Shown here: piece after piece, positions 16,797-24,029 of the stretch | Numbering within the stretch: the first letter of the stretch is position 1 | Layout: each line of letters starts with the position of its first letter | From: Marinisporobacter sp. | GTDB taxonomy: Bacteria > Bacillota > Clostridia > Peptostreptococcales > Thermotaleaceae | Direction of reading: 5' to 3' | Length of the DNA: 64,000 nt | Assembly (NCBI GenBank): GCA_025210525.1 | Contig: JAOARP010000033.1 | Coordinates: 47,861-111,860 of the forward strand | Made by a program: the position numbers and the translations under genes | Notes under the pieces: generated by a model | What the model saw: the letters and a program-made list of their open reading frames with translations, nothing else | What the model was told of the DNA's origin: nothing | Databases searched by the model: none

Positions 16797-17228
16797 TTAT
16801 GATTGAGTTGCAGTATTTATACAAGCTCCCATTCCACGGCCCATTCCTCTGCCTGCTCCGCCTTTTGCTCTTCTTCCTTGACCAAAGCCTTGCCCTTGTC
16901 CAAAACCAATACCTAATCGCTCATTCTTGTCTCTATTTTCTCCTACAGTAGTACAATCTTTCATCCTATCTGTAATAATTTTTTTATATTCTTCTCCTTT
17001 TTCCTTTGTAAATCTTCCTTCTTTTACAAGAGCATCGATTCTCTCTAGCTTAACCTTCAACAACTCATCTACTGACAAGTTTTGTGTGGCTAGTTTCACG
17101 CCATTGCCTCTTCCATAAGTAGCATTTTGGATCTGTGTGTCTCCTTCAGCAGCAAACGAAAAACCTATACTTCCTACCACTAAAAGTACTCCTAGCATTA
17201 GTGTCATCATTCTTTTTTTCATATACAC
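16797..17228 (-). CDS. Exported Gly/Arg-rich DUF2680-type protein
   Basis: A 143-residue secreted protein. A signal peptide covers about residues 1-27 (ending SIGFSFAAEG). A helical segment follows with VDELLKVKLERIDALVKEGRFTKEKGEEYKKII, the repeated 'Gly-x-h-Thr-x-Glu' pattern of DUF2680-like proteins. The C-terminal third is Gly/Gln/Arg/Met-rich (GFGQGQGFGQGRR, GRGMGRGMGAC). GTG 17228 gives a 6-bp gap to GGAG; ATG 17222 is the alternative. Its function is unknown. Small helical envelope proteins of this kind often sit beside two-component systems, and here one follows. Its promoter carries a probable response-regulator site. Confidence 0.8.
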   Translation of the reverse strand: MYMKKRMMTLMLGVLLVVGSIGFSFAAEGDTQIQNATYGRGNGVKLATQNLSVDELLKVKLERIDALVKEGRFTKEKGEEYKKIITDRMKDCTTVGENRDKNERLGIGFGQGQGFGQGRRAKGGAGRGMGRGMGACINTATQS

Positions 17229-17267
17229 TCATCTCCTTTTTTTATTTCTATTTTCTTTGATGAGTTT

Positions 17268-17300
17268 ATTATATCCATCCAATGTGACAGTTCTGTGACA
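17268..17300 (-). promoter_or_regulatory. Promoter with OmpR-type direct repeats before the DUF2680-type gene
   Basis: Minus-strand TATAAT at 17268-17273 is preceded, 9 bp upstream, by two TGTCACA repeats (17283-17289 and 17294-17300) with an 11-bp period. They occupy the -35 position, the normal layout for activation by an OmpR/PhoB-type regulator. Confidence 0.75.
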
Positions 17301-17322
17301 ATTATAAGTATTTCACGTGAAA

Positions 17323-18441
17323 CTATTTTGTTAATTTATCTACCCTTTTTATGATTTTATCTCCAATAGGTTTATTTATTTTTCTTAAATCCTCAAAATA
17401 TTGATTCATATTTCCGTTATAATCTAACGTCTGGTCAAATAAGATCCGTTCTAATGTCTCTCTAACTTTATGAATACTTACATCTTTCTGGTCTACATCC
17501 ATCAGATAAATAAGAGTCATACTCAAACTTTCTATGACTTTCTCTTCATCAAAATCCTTTTTTAAGCTTTTAGAAAAATCTAAATCATCCGTAAAAGAAA
17601 TATGCTCTTCCCCTCGTTCCATATGCTCCATTAAATTTTTAGTATACCCAATAATACATCCTTTTCCTTCACATTTTTTACAGGTATCTTCTCCTAAGCA
17701 AATCTCATCAACGCTTTCTTTAATTCTGTGCGTATGTTCATAAAGGGTTATAGCTGTTTCTTTAAAGATAGACACTTCTCCTCTTTTCCTTGACTTTAAA
17801 ATAGGCTTTAACAAAAAATAAATACTCACCATAATCACACTAAAAAACAAACTTACATTCAAAGGCGTCATATATTCCTTTGGAAGTGTGTTATAAAGCT
17901 TTCCTATACCAAAAAACATAAATATCCCCGCAGCAATCAATTTCATTGCAAATTCTGGAACCTTCTCACCAATTTTACTTCCTACAAAAATACCTAATGC
18001 ACTAGTTAATACCATTCCTGATACAGTTCCCAACAAAACAAATACTGGAAAACTTGCATCTACAGATAAAGTAATAGCTGTAAGCTGGGTCTTATCTCCA
18101 AGCTCTCCAATAAAAAAAGCTACAGCAACGGTTAAAACAGGTCCAAAATTTCTTCCCTTATTTTCCTCATCCTCATCTTCATCCATTTTTAAGCTCCAAC
18201 AGGCAAAACTAACAAATAAAAATCCAGCAATCATTTGAATAATTTCCATAGAAATCAAATTAGATAAATAAGACCCTAATGCTACAGCAATCCCATGATT
18301 TAATAGTGAACCTATAAATACACCTAGTAATACTTCATAAACCTTAAACCTTGTTGCAAAAGCCATAGCCAAAATCTGTGTTTTGTCTCCCATCTCCGCA
18401 ATAAATATTAAAAATAGTGATTTGATCATTTCTTGAAACAT
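17323..18441 (-). CDS. TMEM165/GDT1-family Mn2+ exporter with a C-terminal cytosolic extension
   Basis: A 372-residue membrane protein. Two homologous three-helix halves each bear the signature E-x-GDKTQ (EMGDKTQ around residue 16, ELGDKTQ around residue 113), defining the UPF0016/GDT1 cation transporter family. The halves end near residue 215. The remaining roughly 155 residues are soluble and include a cysteine cluster, C-x2-C-x4-C (residues 252-260), then a helical acidic region; this extension is not part of the ordinary family. The gene is controlled by a yybP-ykoY riboswitch, which senses Mn2+, so Mn2+ export is the most likely role. The start follows AAAGGAGG. Confidence 0.92.
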   Translation of the reverse strand: MFQEMIKSLFLIFIAEMGDKTQILAMAFATRFKVYEVLLGVFIGSLLNHGIAVALGSYLSNLISMEIIQMIAGFLFVSFACWSLKMDEDEDEENKGRNFGPVLTVAVAFFIGELGDKTQLTAITLSVDASFPVFVLLGTVSGMVLTSALGIFVGSKIGEKVPEFAMKLIAAGIFMFFGIGKLYNTLPKEYMTPLNVSLFFSVIMVSIYFLLKPILKSRKRGEVSIFKETAITLYEHTHRIKESVDEICLGEDTCKKCEGKGCIIGYTKNLMEHMERGEEHISFTDDLDFSKSLKKDFDEEKVIESLSMTLIYLMDVDQKDVSIHKVRETLERILFDQTLDYNGNMNQYFEDLRKINKPIGDKIIKRVDKLTK

Positions 18442-18465
18442 TTCTTGTCCTCCTTTTTATCAACT

Positions 18466-18531
18466 AAAAAAGCGAAACCCATAGTTTAATAAAGCTATAT
18501 AAAAATAGCTTTATTAAACTATAAGTCTCGC
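18466..18531 (-). terminator. Riboswitch-controlled terminator (27-bp hairpin)
   Basis: On the minus strand 27 consecutive pairs, including G-U pairs, form between 18505-18531 and 18472-18498 with a 6-base loop, followed directly by six Ts (18466-18471). The 5' arm contains the 3' strand of the riboswitch closing stem, so ligand-bound folding and termination exclude each other. Confidence 0.9.
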
Positions 18532-18630
18532 CCCTTTAAATACTAAAGCAAATAGAACCAGGTATTTTCACCATTATGTTGATTCCTATTTATGGAAACT
18601 TCCCACGACTACTCCCTTATAGCTTACTTT
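18515..18630 (-). ncRNA. yybP-ykoY manganese riboswitch
   Basis: Read on the minus strand the region has CTATAAG-GGAGTAG at its 5' side and GGCGAGACTTATAG at its 3' side. The flanks (CTATAAG/CTTATAG) pair as the closing stem, with an internal TACCTGGTTC-type segment and TTTAAAGG before the 3' strand. These are the conserved parts of the yybP-ykoY class, which binds Mn2+ and switches on exporters. It precedes the GDT1-family gene and overlaps a strong terminator. Confidence 0.88.
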
Positions 18631-18723
18631 TACAAATGCTACTATAGCATATATTCATATTTATTTCAACGTTCATGCAATAAACTATATTTTCCTTCTA
18701 AAATATCTATAAAAAACTACGCA

Positions 18724-18840
18724 TTATTTTATATTCCCTTCAGATGTTCTTTTCATATAATTCAAAATAATATCGGGAAAAATACATGAAGCTATTTCTA
18801 GTATGGAGTAAATAACCCATTCTATTGTTTCATCAATCAT
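18724..18840 (-). CDS. Possible small membrane-associated peptide (38 aa)
   Basis: A 38-codon ORF starts at ATG 18840, 8 bp after TAGGAG, and ends at 18724. The product has a short amphipathic or hydrophobic stretch (EWVIYSILEIASCIFPDIIL) and a basic C-terminus. No family is recognised. It lies on the same strand just upstream (about 95 bp) of the manganese riboswitch. It may be an independent small gene or chance. Support rests on the ribosome-binding site and plausible composition only. Confidence 0.45.
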   Translation of the reverse strand: MIDETIEWVIYSILEIASCIFPDIILNYMKRTSEGNIK

Positions 18841-19023
18841 TTTATCATCTCCTACTCATATTTTATGCTTTTAAAAATTTTATAGTCCCAAAACATATTT
18901 TTTTAAATGATTTTTAATACCTTATAATAATTTTTATCATTTAGTGAAATACTATTTTATTTGTATAAATTCCTTCTTTTTTTCACAAACTATTTTTGAA
19001 TCTTTCAAGGAGGTGAATTACTA

Positions 19024-19182
19024 ATGAGAGGAAATAATAGTATAGGATGTAATGTAATTGAGTGTCGTCATCACGCAAAATCAATGCCTCAATGTACTCT
19101 TAATCATATCGAAGTTGTAAAGCATGAAGCAACTGCTACATGTAAAGAATGTACAGATTGTGGAAGCTTTGAAAAAGAATAA
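19024..19182 (+). CDS. DUF1540 domain protein (52 aa)
   Basis: A small cysteine-rich protein with the DUF1540 pattern: C-x-V-x2-C-x2-H at residues 9-16, then C-x13-ATATC and C-x2-C-x2-F toward the end. Several such proteins occur in spore-forming Clostridia and Bacilli, and some are found in spores; no molecular function is established. The start ATG 19024 follows AAGGAGGTGA. A hairpin terminator follows, shared with the convergent kinase gene. Confidence 0.88.
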   Translation: MRGNNSIGCNVIECRHHAKSMPQCTLNHIEVVKHEATATCKECTDCGSFEKE

Positions 19183-19186
19183 TACA

Positions 19187-19218
19187 ATGCCATGCTTTTT
19201 ATTAAGCATGGCTATATT
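19187..19218. terminator. Hairpin terminator between convergent genes
   Basis: Arms GCCATGCTT and AAGCATGGC around a 6-base loop between DUF1540 and the kinase gene. Confidence 0.75.
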
Positions 19219-19221
19219 TAA

Positions 19222-20622
19222 TTACCTATGCATATTCTCTTTAGAAAATGTAATAGTAAATAGGCTTCCCTTTCCAACTCGACTTTCTACTTTAATCTGT
19301 CCATTATGGGACTCAATCAATGCTTTTGTAATCGTTAATCCAATCCCTACACCTCCAGTTTCTCTACTTCTAGAAATTTCCGTTCTATAAAATCTTTCAA
19401 ATATATAAGGTAAATCCTCTTTCGGAATCCCAATTCCTCCATCCTTTACCCATACGATGATTTTTTCTTCAACCTTTACACCAATTTCTACTATTCCTCC
19501 TTCATCAGAATATTTATAAGCATTTGAAAGAAGATTAAATAATATTTGTTTGATCTTATCTTGATCCATAAACACCTTTATACTCGGCTCTATATCCACA
19601 ACTATTTTCAAATTCTTTTTTGTATATTGAGATCGAAGGGACTCTATGGCTTTTCCTATCATATCTGATAAATCAAAACCACTTTTATCTAAATAAAAAT
19701 TGTCTTTTTCTAATTTAGCAAGGTTTTTAAGATCCTCTACTAATTTTTTTAGTCTAATAATTTCTTCATGACAACTTTTTAATCTTTCTGGTGTAACCTC
19801 CCAGATACCATCTATAAGGGCTTCAATATGGGATTGTAATGTAGTCAAGGGAGTTCGAATCTCATGAGCCATATCTGAGGTAAGTCTTTTTCTAAGATGC
19901 TCTTGCTGCTGCAATGTTTGTGCTAAAAAATTGATAGATTCTGAAAGCTGATCAATCTCTAATGTATTTGTATTCACTTCAGATCGTATTTGTAAATTGC
20001 CATTTCTCATTTCATTAGCTACTTTCGTGATTTTTTCAAGAGATTTTGTCATCTGCTTAGATAATATAGAGCTAATGATTAGGGCAAATATCAAAGTGAT
20101 TCCAATAGCAATAACAAAGGATTGGTTCATTGTATTTTTAAATGCTATATCCCTTTCGGTAACACTCCCCACACCAAAATAACCTATGATCATAGTACCT
20201 ATTTTTTCCCCGTTTTTTATAATAGGATATTTCTCTTCAGTATATTCTCCCATATTTTTTTTACTAGACCCTCTCATCATGTTTCCCATCATAGACCCCA
20301 TCATTCTTCTATGATAAAGATGCTCTTCTCCTGACGAAAAGACCCTATTGCCATTCACATCATTAATTTGTATATACAGATCTTCTAATACAGCATATCT
20401 TTGTATTTCACTATTATGTACTCCTTGAAATAAATCTTTAGGATCACATAAATCTTCTATCATTTCTTTTATGTTTTCTATTTTTCGTTCATGCTCTTCT
20501 AATAAATACTTGTCAAATTGTTGATCTATTCGATAATTAGAAATTAAACTTGCTATCAGAATAGCTCCAAAGACTGTTATTAAAAAAATCAAAGCAAATT
20601 TCTTAGATAATGATTTTTTCAT
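19222..20622 (-). CDS. Sensor histidine kinase with Met-rich extracytoplasmic loop
   Basis: A 466-residue kinase. TM1 is at about residues 9-28 and the extracytoplasmic sensor at about 29-165. TM2 is at about 168-187, then HAMP, HisKA (SDMAHEIRTPLTTL, His253) and HATPase (LLSNAYKYS, DGGIGIPKEDLPYIFERF, GGVGIGLTI). The sensor contains RRMMGSMMGNMMRGS at residues 105-119, a run of Met pairs that could bind Cu(I) or another soft metal. The gene overlaps its response regulator by 4 bp (ATGA). The likely targets are the divergent SHOCT and DUF2680 genes just beyond the regulator, which share a promoter motif. Confidence 0.95.
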   Translation of the reverse strand: MKKSLSKKFALIFLITVFGAILIASLISNYRIDQQFDKYLLEEHERKIENIKEMIEDLCDPKDLFQGVHNSEIQRYAVLEDLYIQINDVNGNRVFSSGEEHLYHRRMMGSMMGNMMRGSSKKNMGEYTEEKYPIIKNGEKIGTMIIGYFGVGSVTERDIAFKNTMNQSFVIAIGITLIFALIISSILSKQMTKSLEKITKVANEMRNGNLQIRSEVNTNTLEIDQLSESINFLAQTLQQQEHLRKRLTSDMAHEIRTPLTTLQSHIEALIDGIWEVTPERLKSCHEEIIRLKKLVEDLKNLAKLEKDNFYLDKSGFDLSDMIGKAIESLRSQYTKKNLKIVVDIEPSIKVFMDQDKIKQILFNLLSNAYKYSDEGGIVEIGVKVEEKIIVWVKDGGIGIPKEDLPYIFERFYRTEISRSRETGGVGIGLTITKALIESHNGQIKVESRVGKGSLFTITFSKENMHR

Positions 20623-21317
20623 TTTTTACCTCCAAATTTGTACCCTACCCCATATACAGTTAAAATATAGACTGGTTTTTTAGGACAATCCTCTATCTTA
20701 TGTCGCATATTTTTTATATGGGTATCAATCGTTCGATCAAATCCATCGTAGTTTAAGCCAAATGCAATCTCTAATAACTTTCCTCTAGTAAATACCTGTC
20801 CAGGATGAGTCAATAAAACAGAAAATAGTTTAAATTCATTAGGAGTTAGATTAACCATTTTCCCATTTTTCTTTATTTGAAATTTCTTTATATCTACCTC
20901 TAAATCCCCTTCATTAAAAATCAAATAATCTGCAAGGGGAGCATCTTCTCGATAAGCTCTTCTCATTAAAGCTCTTACTCTTCCAACTAATTCTCTAGGA
21001 CTAAAGGGCTTCGTCAAATAATCATCTGCACCAATGGCTAATCCTTCTATCTTTTCATCTTCTTCAATCTTTGCAGTAAGCATTATAATCGGTACATCTG
21101 AAATCGTTCTAATTTTACTGCATACCCTTTCTCCAGAAAGCTTTGGCAGCATTAAATCTAATACGATTAAGTGTATTCTCTCCTCTTGAAAAATCTTTAG
21201 AGCTTTTTCTCCATCTGTTGCAATAAGTACGGTATATCCTTCTTTTTCAAGATAAGCTTTTACTACCTCTAAAATTTTTTGTTCATCATCTACTACCAAT
21301 ATTCGCTTCTCTTCCAT
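20619..21317 (-). CDS. OmpR/PhoB-family response regulator
   Basis: A 232-residue regulator with an intact receiver (VVDDEQ, phospho-acceptor in VLDLMLPKLSGE, KPFSPRE) and a winged-helix output domain (LTPNEFKLFSVLLTHPGQVFTRGKLLE, DTHIKNMRHKIE). Start ATG 21317 lies 8 bp after GAGGG; the in-frame start at 21338 has no ribosome-binding site. It forms an operon with the kinase through a 4-bp overlap. It probably binds the CTTCAT repeats in the region between the SHOCT and DUF2680 genes. Confidence 0.96.
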   Translation of the reverse strand: MEEKRILVVDDEQKILEVVKAYLEKEGYTVLIATDGEKALKIFQEERIHLIVLDLMLPKLSGERVCSKIRTISDVPIIMLTAKIEEDEKIEGLAIGADDYLTKPFSPRELVGRVRALMRRAYREDAPLADYLIFNEGDLEVDIKKFQIKKNGKMVNLTPNEFKLFSVLLTHPGQVFTRGKLLEIAFGLNYDGFDRTIDTHIKNMRHKIEDCPKKPVYILTVYGVGYKFGGKK

Positions 21318-21520
21318 GAGCTTTCCCTCTTTTCCCACTTTAATCCTACTACTATTTTAAACTTCCTTTTATGCTTATGATTTACCCTTATAAACCATAG
21401 TATAATCCCATAACGCATATAAAATTAGAACATATTTATAAAAATTTTTCGAACTCTCATTTTTTATATTCACAGCAAAATAAATTTACTTATATAACTC
21501 CAAACCTATAGACAAAAGTA

Positions 21521-21544
21521 TAGCTAGAGAAATTTCTCTAGCTA
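21521..21544. terminator. Palindromic terminator at the end of the SHOCT gene
   Basis: A perfect 24-nt palindrome (12-bp arms, TAGCTAGAGAAA and its complement) that overlaps the SHOCT stop codon. Confidence 0.7.
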
Positions 21545-21769
21545 TTTGTCTGATAACACTTTTTTCTTTTGAATATATTCTTCTTCACTAAGCTCCCCTC
21601 TTGCAAATCTTTCATCTAAAAACTGTATACCATTTCTTCTATCCTGTATCGTGTTTTTAATAAGCTTTGTAATCCATATTACAAGTCCTATAGTAACTGC
21701 AATGCCTAATCCCGTTCTAAGGAACATCCAACCCCACCAGCCTGTATATCCAAAACCAAATCCACACAT
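21542..21769 (-). CDS. Small membrane protein with SHOCT domain
   Basis: A 75-residue protein. A Gly/aromatic N-terminus (MCGFGFGYTGWWGW) and one membrane helix (about residues 18-38) are followed by a C-terminal SHOCT motif (FLDERFARGELSEEEYIQKKKVL). SHOCT domains are short helical modules thought to mediate oligomerisation. It starts after GGGAGAG. It diverges from a DUF2680-type gene with a shared regulatory region and follows the two-component operon on the same strand. This suggests an envelope-stress or metal-response role. Confidence 0.85.
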   Translation of the reverse strand: MCGFGFGYTGWWGWMFLRTGLGIAVTIGLVIWITKLIKNTIQDRRNGIQFLDERFARGELSEEEYIQKKKVLSDK

Positions 21770-21806
21770 AAATGATCTCTCCCTTCATCATTCTTCCTTT
21801 AATGTT

Positions 21807-21907
21807 ATTATAGTGAAGAAATATGAAGGAATTATGGAGATTACTCCATTGCTCTTTTATTTTCACATTACATTCTTCATATTTCCTTCATAATCTTTTT
21901 TTATAAT
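21807..21907. promoter_or_regulatory. Divergent promoter region with shared CTTCAT repeats
   Basis: Plus strand: CTTCAT at 21875-21880 and 21886-21891 (11-bp period), 10 bp before TATAAT 21902-21907, driving DUF2680. Minus strand: the same CTTCATATTTC element followed by a second TTCAC half ends next to TATAAT at 21807-21812, driving SHOCT. The geometry fits binding by the adjacent OmpR-type regulator. Confidence 0.65.
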
Positions 21908-21980
21908 ATTGTTATAAACAATGCTTCTCTAAATCATTTTATAGAAGGATTGTTCACTATCCACAAGGAGGCGGATTTTT

Positions 21981-22328
21981 ATGAAAAAAGTATTAACTAT
22001 TATTACCTTGATCTGTCTACTTACCCTTGCTTTTGCAACCTTCGCTTTTGCTGCAGAAAAAAATGAAGCACCCCAATGGTTCAAAGACATGATTACTTGG
22101 AAAAAAGACCAAATCACTAAAGCCGTTGAAGATGGTAATCTTACAAAAGAACAAGCAAATTCTTGGAATGAACATATTGATTACATGGAGAAATGGCATA
22201 CTGAAAATGGATTTAATGATAGAGGAATAGGCTTTGGAGGCTGTCATGGTGGCTTCCGTAGAACTCAAGAAAGTAGAAGTGGATTTGGTCCTGGCATGAT
22301 GAATGGCTACGGATGGCAAAACCAATAA
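21981..22328 (+). CDS. Exported DUF2680-type protein
   Basis: A 115-residue secreted protein with a signal peptide ending around TFAFAAEK (residue 24). A helical core follows (WFKDMITWKKDQITKAVEDGNLTKEQANSWNEHIDYMEKW) with the DUF2680-type G-x-L/I-T-x-E-Q-A pattern. The C-terminus is Gly/Met-rich (GIGFGGCHGGF, GFGPGMMNGYGW). It is related in design to the protein at 16797-17228. It starts after AAGGAGGCGG. It diverges from the SHOCT gene and is probably controlled by the neighbouring two-component system. Function is unknown; the Gly/His/Met tail could bind metal. Confidence 0.83.
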   Translation: MKKVLTIITLICLLTLAFATFAFAAEKNEAPQWFKDMITWKKDQITKAVEDGNLTKEQANSWNEHIDYMEKWHTENGFNDRGIGFGGCHGGFRRTQESRSGFGPGMMNGYGWQNQ

Positions 22329-22370
22329 GAAATAGCTATGGAAAAATTTCCATAGCTATTTCTTATTGGT
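22321..22370. terminator. Bidirectional terminator with 21-bp arms
   Basis: Perfect arms 22321-22341 and 22350-22370 around an 8-base loop; the 5' arm includes the DUF2680 stop codon, and the convergent ferredoxin gene starts its own end just beyond. Confidence 0.9.
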
Positions 22371-22378
22371 TTACAGAT

Positions 22379-23011
22379 TTAAATATCATTTATCTTTTTA
22401 TAAGACATAGCATTAATAGGACAACTAGATTGACATTCCAAGCAAAGCAAACAATGTGTAGAATCAACTACTGCACCTTTATTTTTATCTACTCTAATTG
22501 CATCTGCAGGACAATTTTTTTCACATACAGAACAACTATAACAATTTTTTTGCATAATTCCAAGTTTAGCAAACCTGCCAGTTAAACTAAACAATACTCC
22601 CCAAGGACATAAATATCTATGCCATGTCTTTTCATTAATAAATAAAGTTGTAGCAAGTCCCATCGGTATAATAATTAAAGGTAGAGGAAATTTTTTACCT
22701 ATTTTAATCGTATATATGGTATACCCAAGACCTACTAAAAATAATATAAATACTCCCCACCGTAATTTTTCAGATTGAAAAACCTTTGGAACATCCTTTC
22801 TTTGAATTCCTAATTTCTTTCTAATCCAATTTATAGGCCTTATTAATGTATTAATAGGACATGCCCATCCACAATAATAACGTCCAAAAAATGCAGACAG
22901 TACAATAGATAGGAATATAAATCCCATCCATATTTGTGCTTTTTTTAATATCATTAATGATATGAATACACCTAAAAACACGATTTGTATTACTGGTCTA
23001 ATCTTTTTCAT
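22379..23011 (-). CDS. NapH-like membrane ferredoxin (4Fe-4S binding)
   Basis: A 210-residue protein. Membrane helices occur at about residues 7-25, 27-43, 85-105 and 115-130; the conserved loop motifs CGWACPINTLIRP and CPWGVLFSLTG lie near the membrane. Two C-terminal 4Fe-4S ferredoxin motifs are CYSCSVCEKNCP and CLLCLECQSSCP. This is the NapH/RdxA-type family of electron-transfer membrane proteins, found with nitrate reductases, dehalogenases and metal-handling systems. The start follows GGAGG. A CsoR-like operator lies in its promoter, which points to copper or sulfide response. The electron donor and acceptor are unknown. Confidence 0.88.
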   Translation of the reverse strand: MKKIRPVIQIVFLGVFISLMILKKAQIWMGFIFLSIVLSAFFGRYYCGWACPINTLIRPINWIRKKLGIQRKDVPKVFQSEKLRWGVFILFLVGLGYTIYTIKIGKKFPLPLIIIPMGLATTLFINEKTWHRYLCPWGVLFSLTGRFAKLGIMQKNCYSCSVCEKNCPADAIRVDKNKGAVVDSTHCLLCLECQSSCPINAMSYKKINDI

Positions 23012-23029
23012 AACTACGCCTCCTCGTTT

Positions 23030-23084
23030 TACCCCCCAGGGGTATGGGTAACTATATTATAAATAATCATCTTTTCTATGTCAA
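23030..23084 (-). promoter_or_regulatory. Promoter with CsoR-type operator
   Basis: Minus-strand TTGACA (23079-23084), 17-bp spacer, TATAAT (23056-23061). Just downstream, 23030-23044 is a perfect inverted repeat TACCCC-CCA-GGGGTA extended by GGGTA, the G/C-tract pattern bound by CsoR/RcnR-family repressors. A CsoR-type protein is encoded at 37288-37557. Confidence 0.78.
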
Positions 23085-23215
23085 TGACTACTATACATAT
23101 TCCATAAAAAGGATTTTATCCGTACTATAAAAATTATTGACTTCCCTATAACAAGATGATAAAATAATCCCATCAATTCCGATAAGAATACTTATATTTA
23201 AAAGGAGGAATAAGA

Positions 23216-24010
23216 ATGTCTTTCAAAAAGAGATTGTCCTTAGTATTATCAATAATTCTAGTTATATTATTAGGTATAACAGGATGCAATTCAATTCCCA
23301 GTAAAGAAGTAGGAAATAATATTATTAAAATCGGTACCTCAGGAGGATATCATCCATTTACTTTCATGAATGAAAAAGGAAAGTTAGATGGTTTTGAAAT
23401 TGATGTTTGGAATGAAATAGGCAACAGAATAGACTATAATGTTGAATTTGTAACTGCTGAATTCAGTGGATTATTCGGTATGTTAGATACGAGTAAAATC
23501 AACACGATTGCTAACCAAATTACTATTACTAAACAAAGAGAGGAAAAATATCTATTTCCTACCCCCTATGTATATTCTGGTGCTCAATTAATCGTAAGAG
23601 AGGGAAATGATACAATTCAATCATTAGAAGATTTAAAAGAAAAGAAAATAGGTGTAAGTTTAGGATCAAACTATGAACAAATGATTAGAGAATATGATAC
23701 AAACAATGAAATAGAAATCATTACTTATGAAGATTTCATAGGATCACTTCAAGATGTTGCTATTGGTAGAATAGATGCTGTTATGAACGATAAATTAGCA
23801 GCTCTTATTAACATTGAAAAATCGGCTCTTCCTCTACAATTAGGTGGTACTCCTATACAACCTTTAGAAAATTCATTTCCCCTAGTAAATAATGATTCCA
23901 ACAAAGAATTACTAAAAAAGATTAACGAAACCATTATAGCAATGCAGGAAGATGGTACCCTTGCAACTATATCTAAAAAGTGGTTCAAAGTAGATATTAC
24001 ACATAAATAA
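23216..24010 (+). CDS. Amino-acid ABC transporter substrate-binding lipoprotein
   Basis: A 264-residue family 3 solute-binding protein. The lipoprotein signal peptide ends at LGITGC (Cys24). The mature part has the amino-acid-binding pattern GGYHPFTFMNEKGKLDGFEIDVWNEIG, ANQITITKQREEKYLFP and KKIGVSLGSNYE. It captures a polar amino acid outside the cell; the sequence resembles cystine-type binders, but specificity is not certain. The start follows AAAGGAGG. It is the first gene of a three-gene ABC operon with permease and ATPase. Confidence 0.93.
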   Translation: MSFKKRLSLVLSIILVILLGITGCNSIPSKEVGNNIIKIGTSGGYHPFTFMNEKGKLDGFEIDVWNEIGNRIDYNVEFVTAEFSGLFGMLDTSKINTIANQITITKQREEKYLFPTPYVYSGAQLIVREGNDTIQSLEDLKEKKIGVSLGSNYEQMIREYDTNNEIEIITYEDFIGSLQDVAIGRIDAVMNDKLAALINIEKSALPLQLGGTPIQPLENSFPLVNNDSNKELLKKINETIIAMQEDGTLATISKKWFKVDITHK

Positions 24011-24029
24011 TTAAAAGATGGTGGTAAAT

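Noticed and set aside
21929..22325. Minus-strand frames opposite the exported DUF2680 protein
   Set aside because: The plus-strand gene has a signal peptide, ribosome-binding site and terminator; the opposite frames have none.
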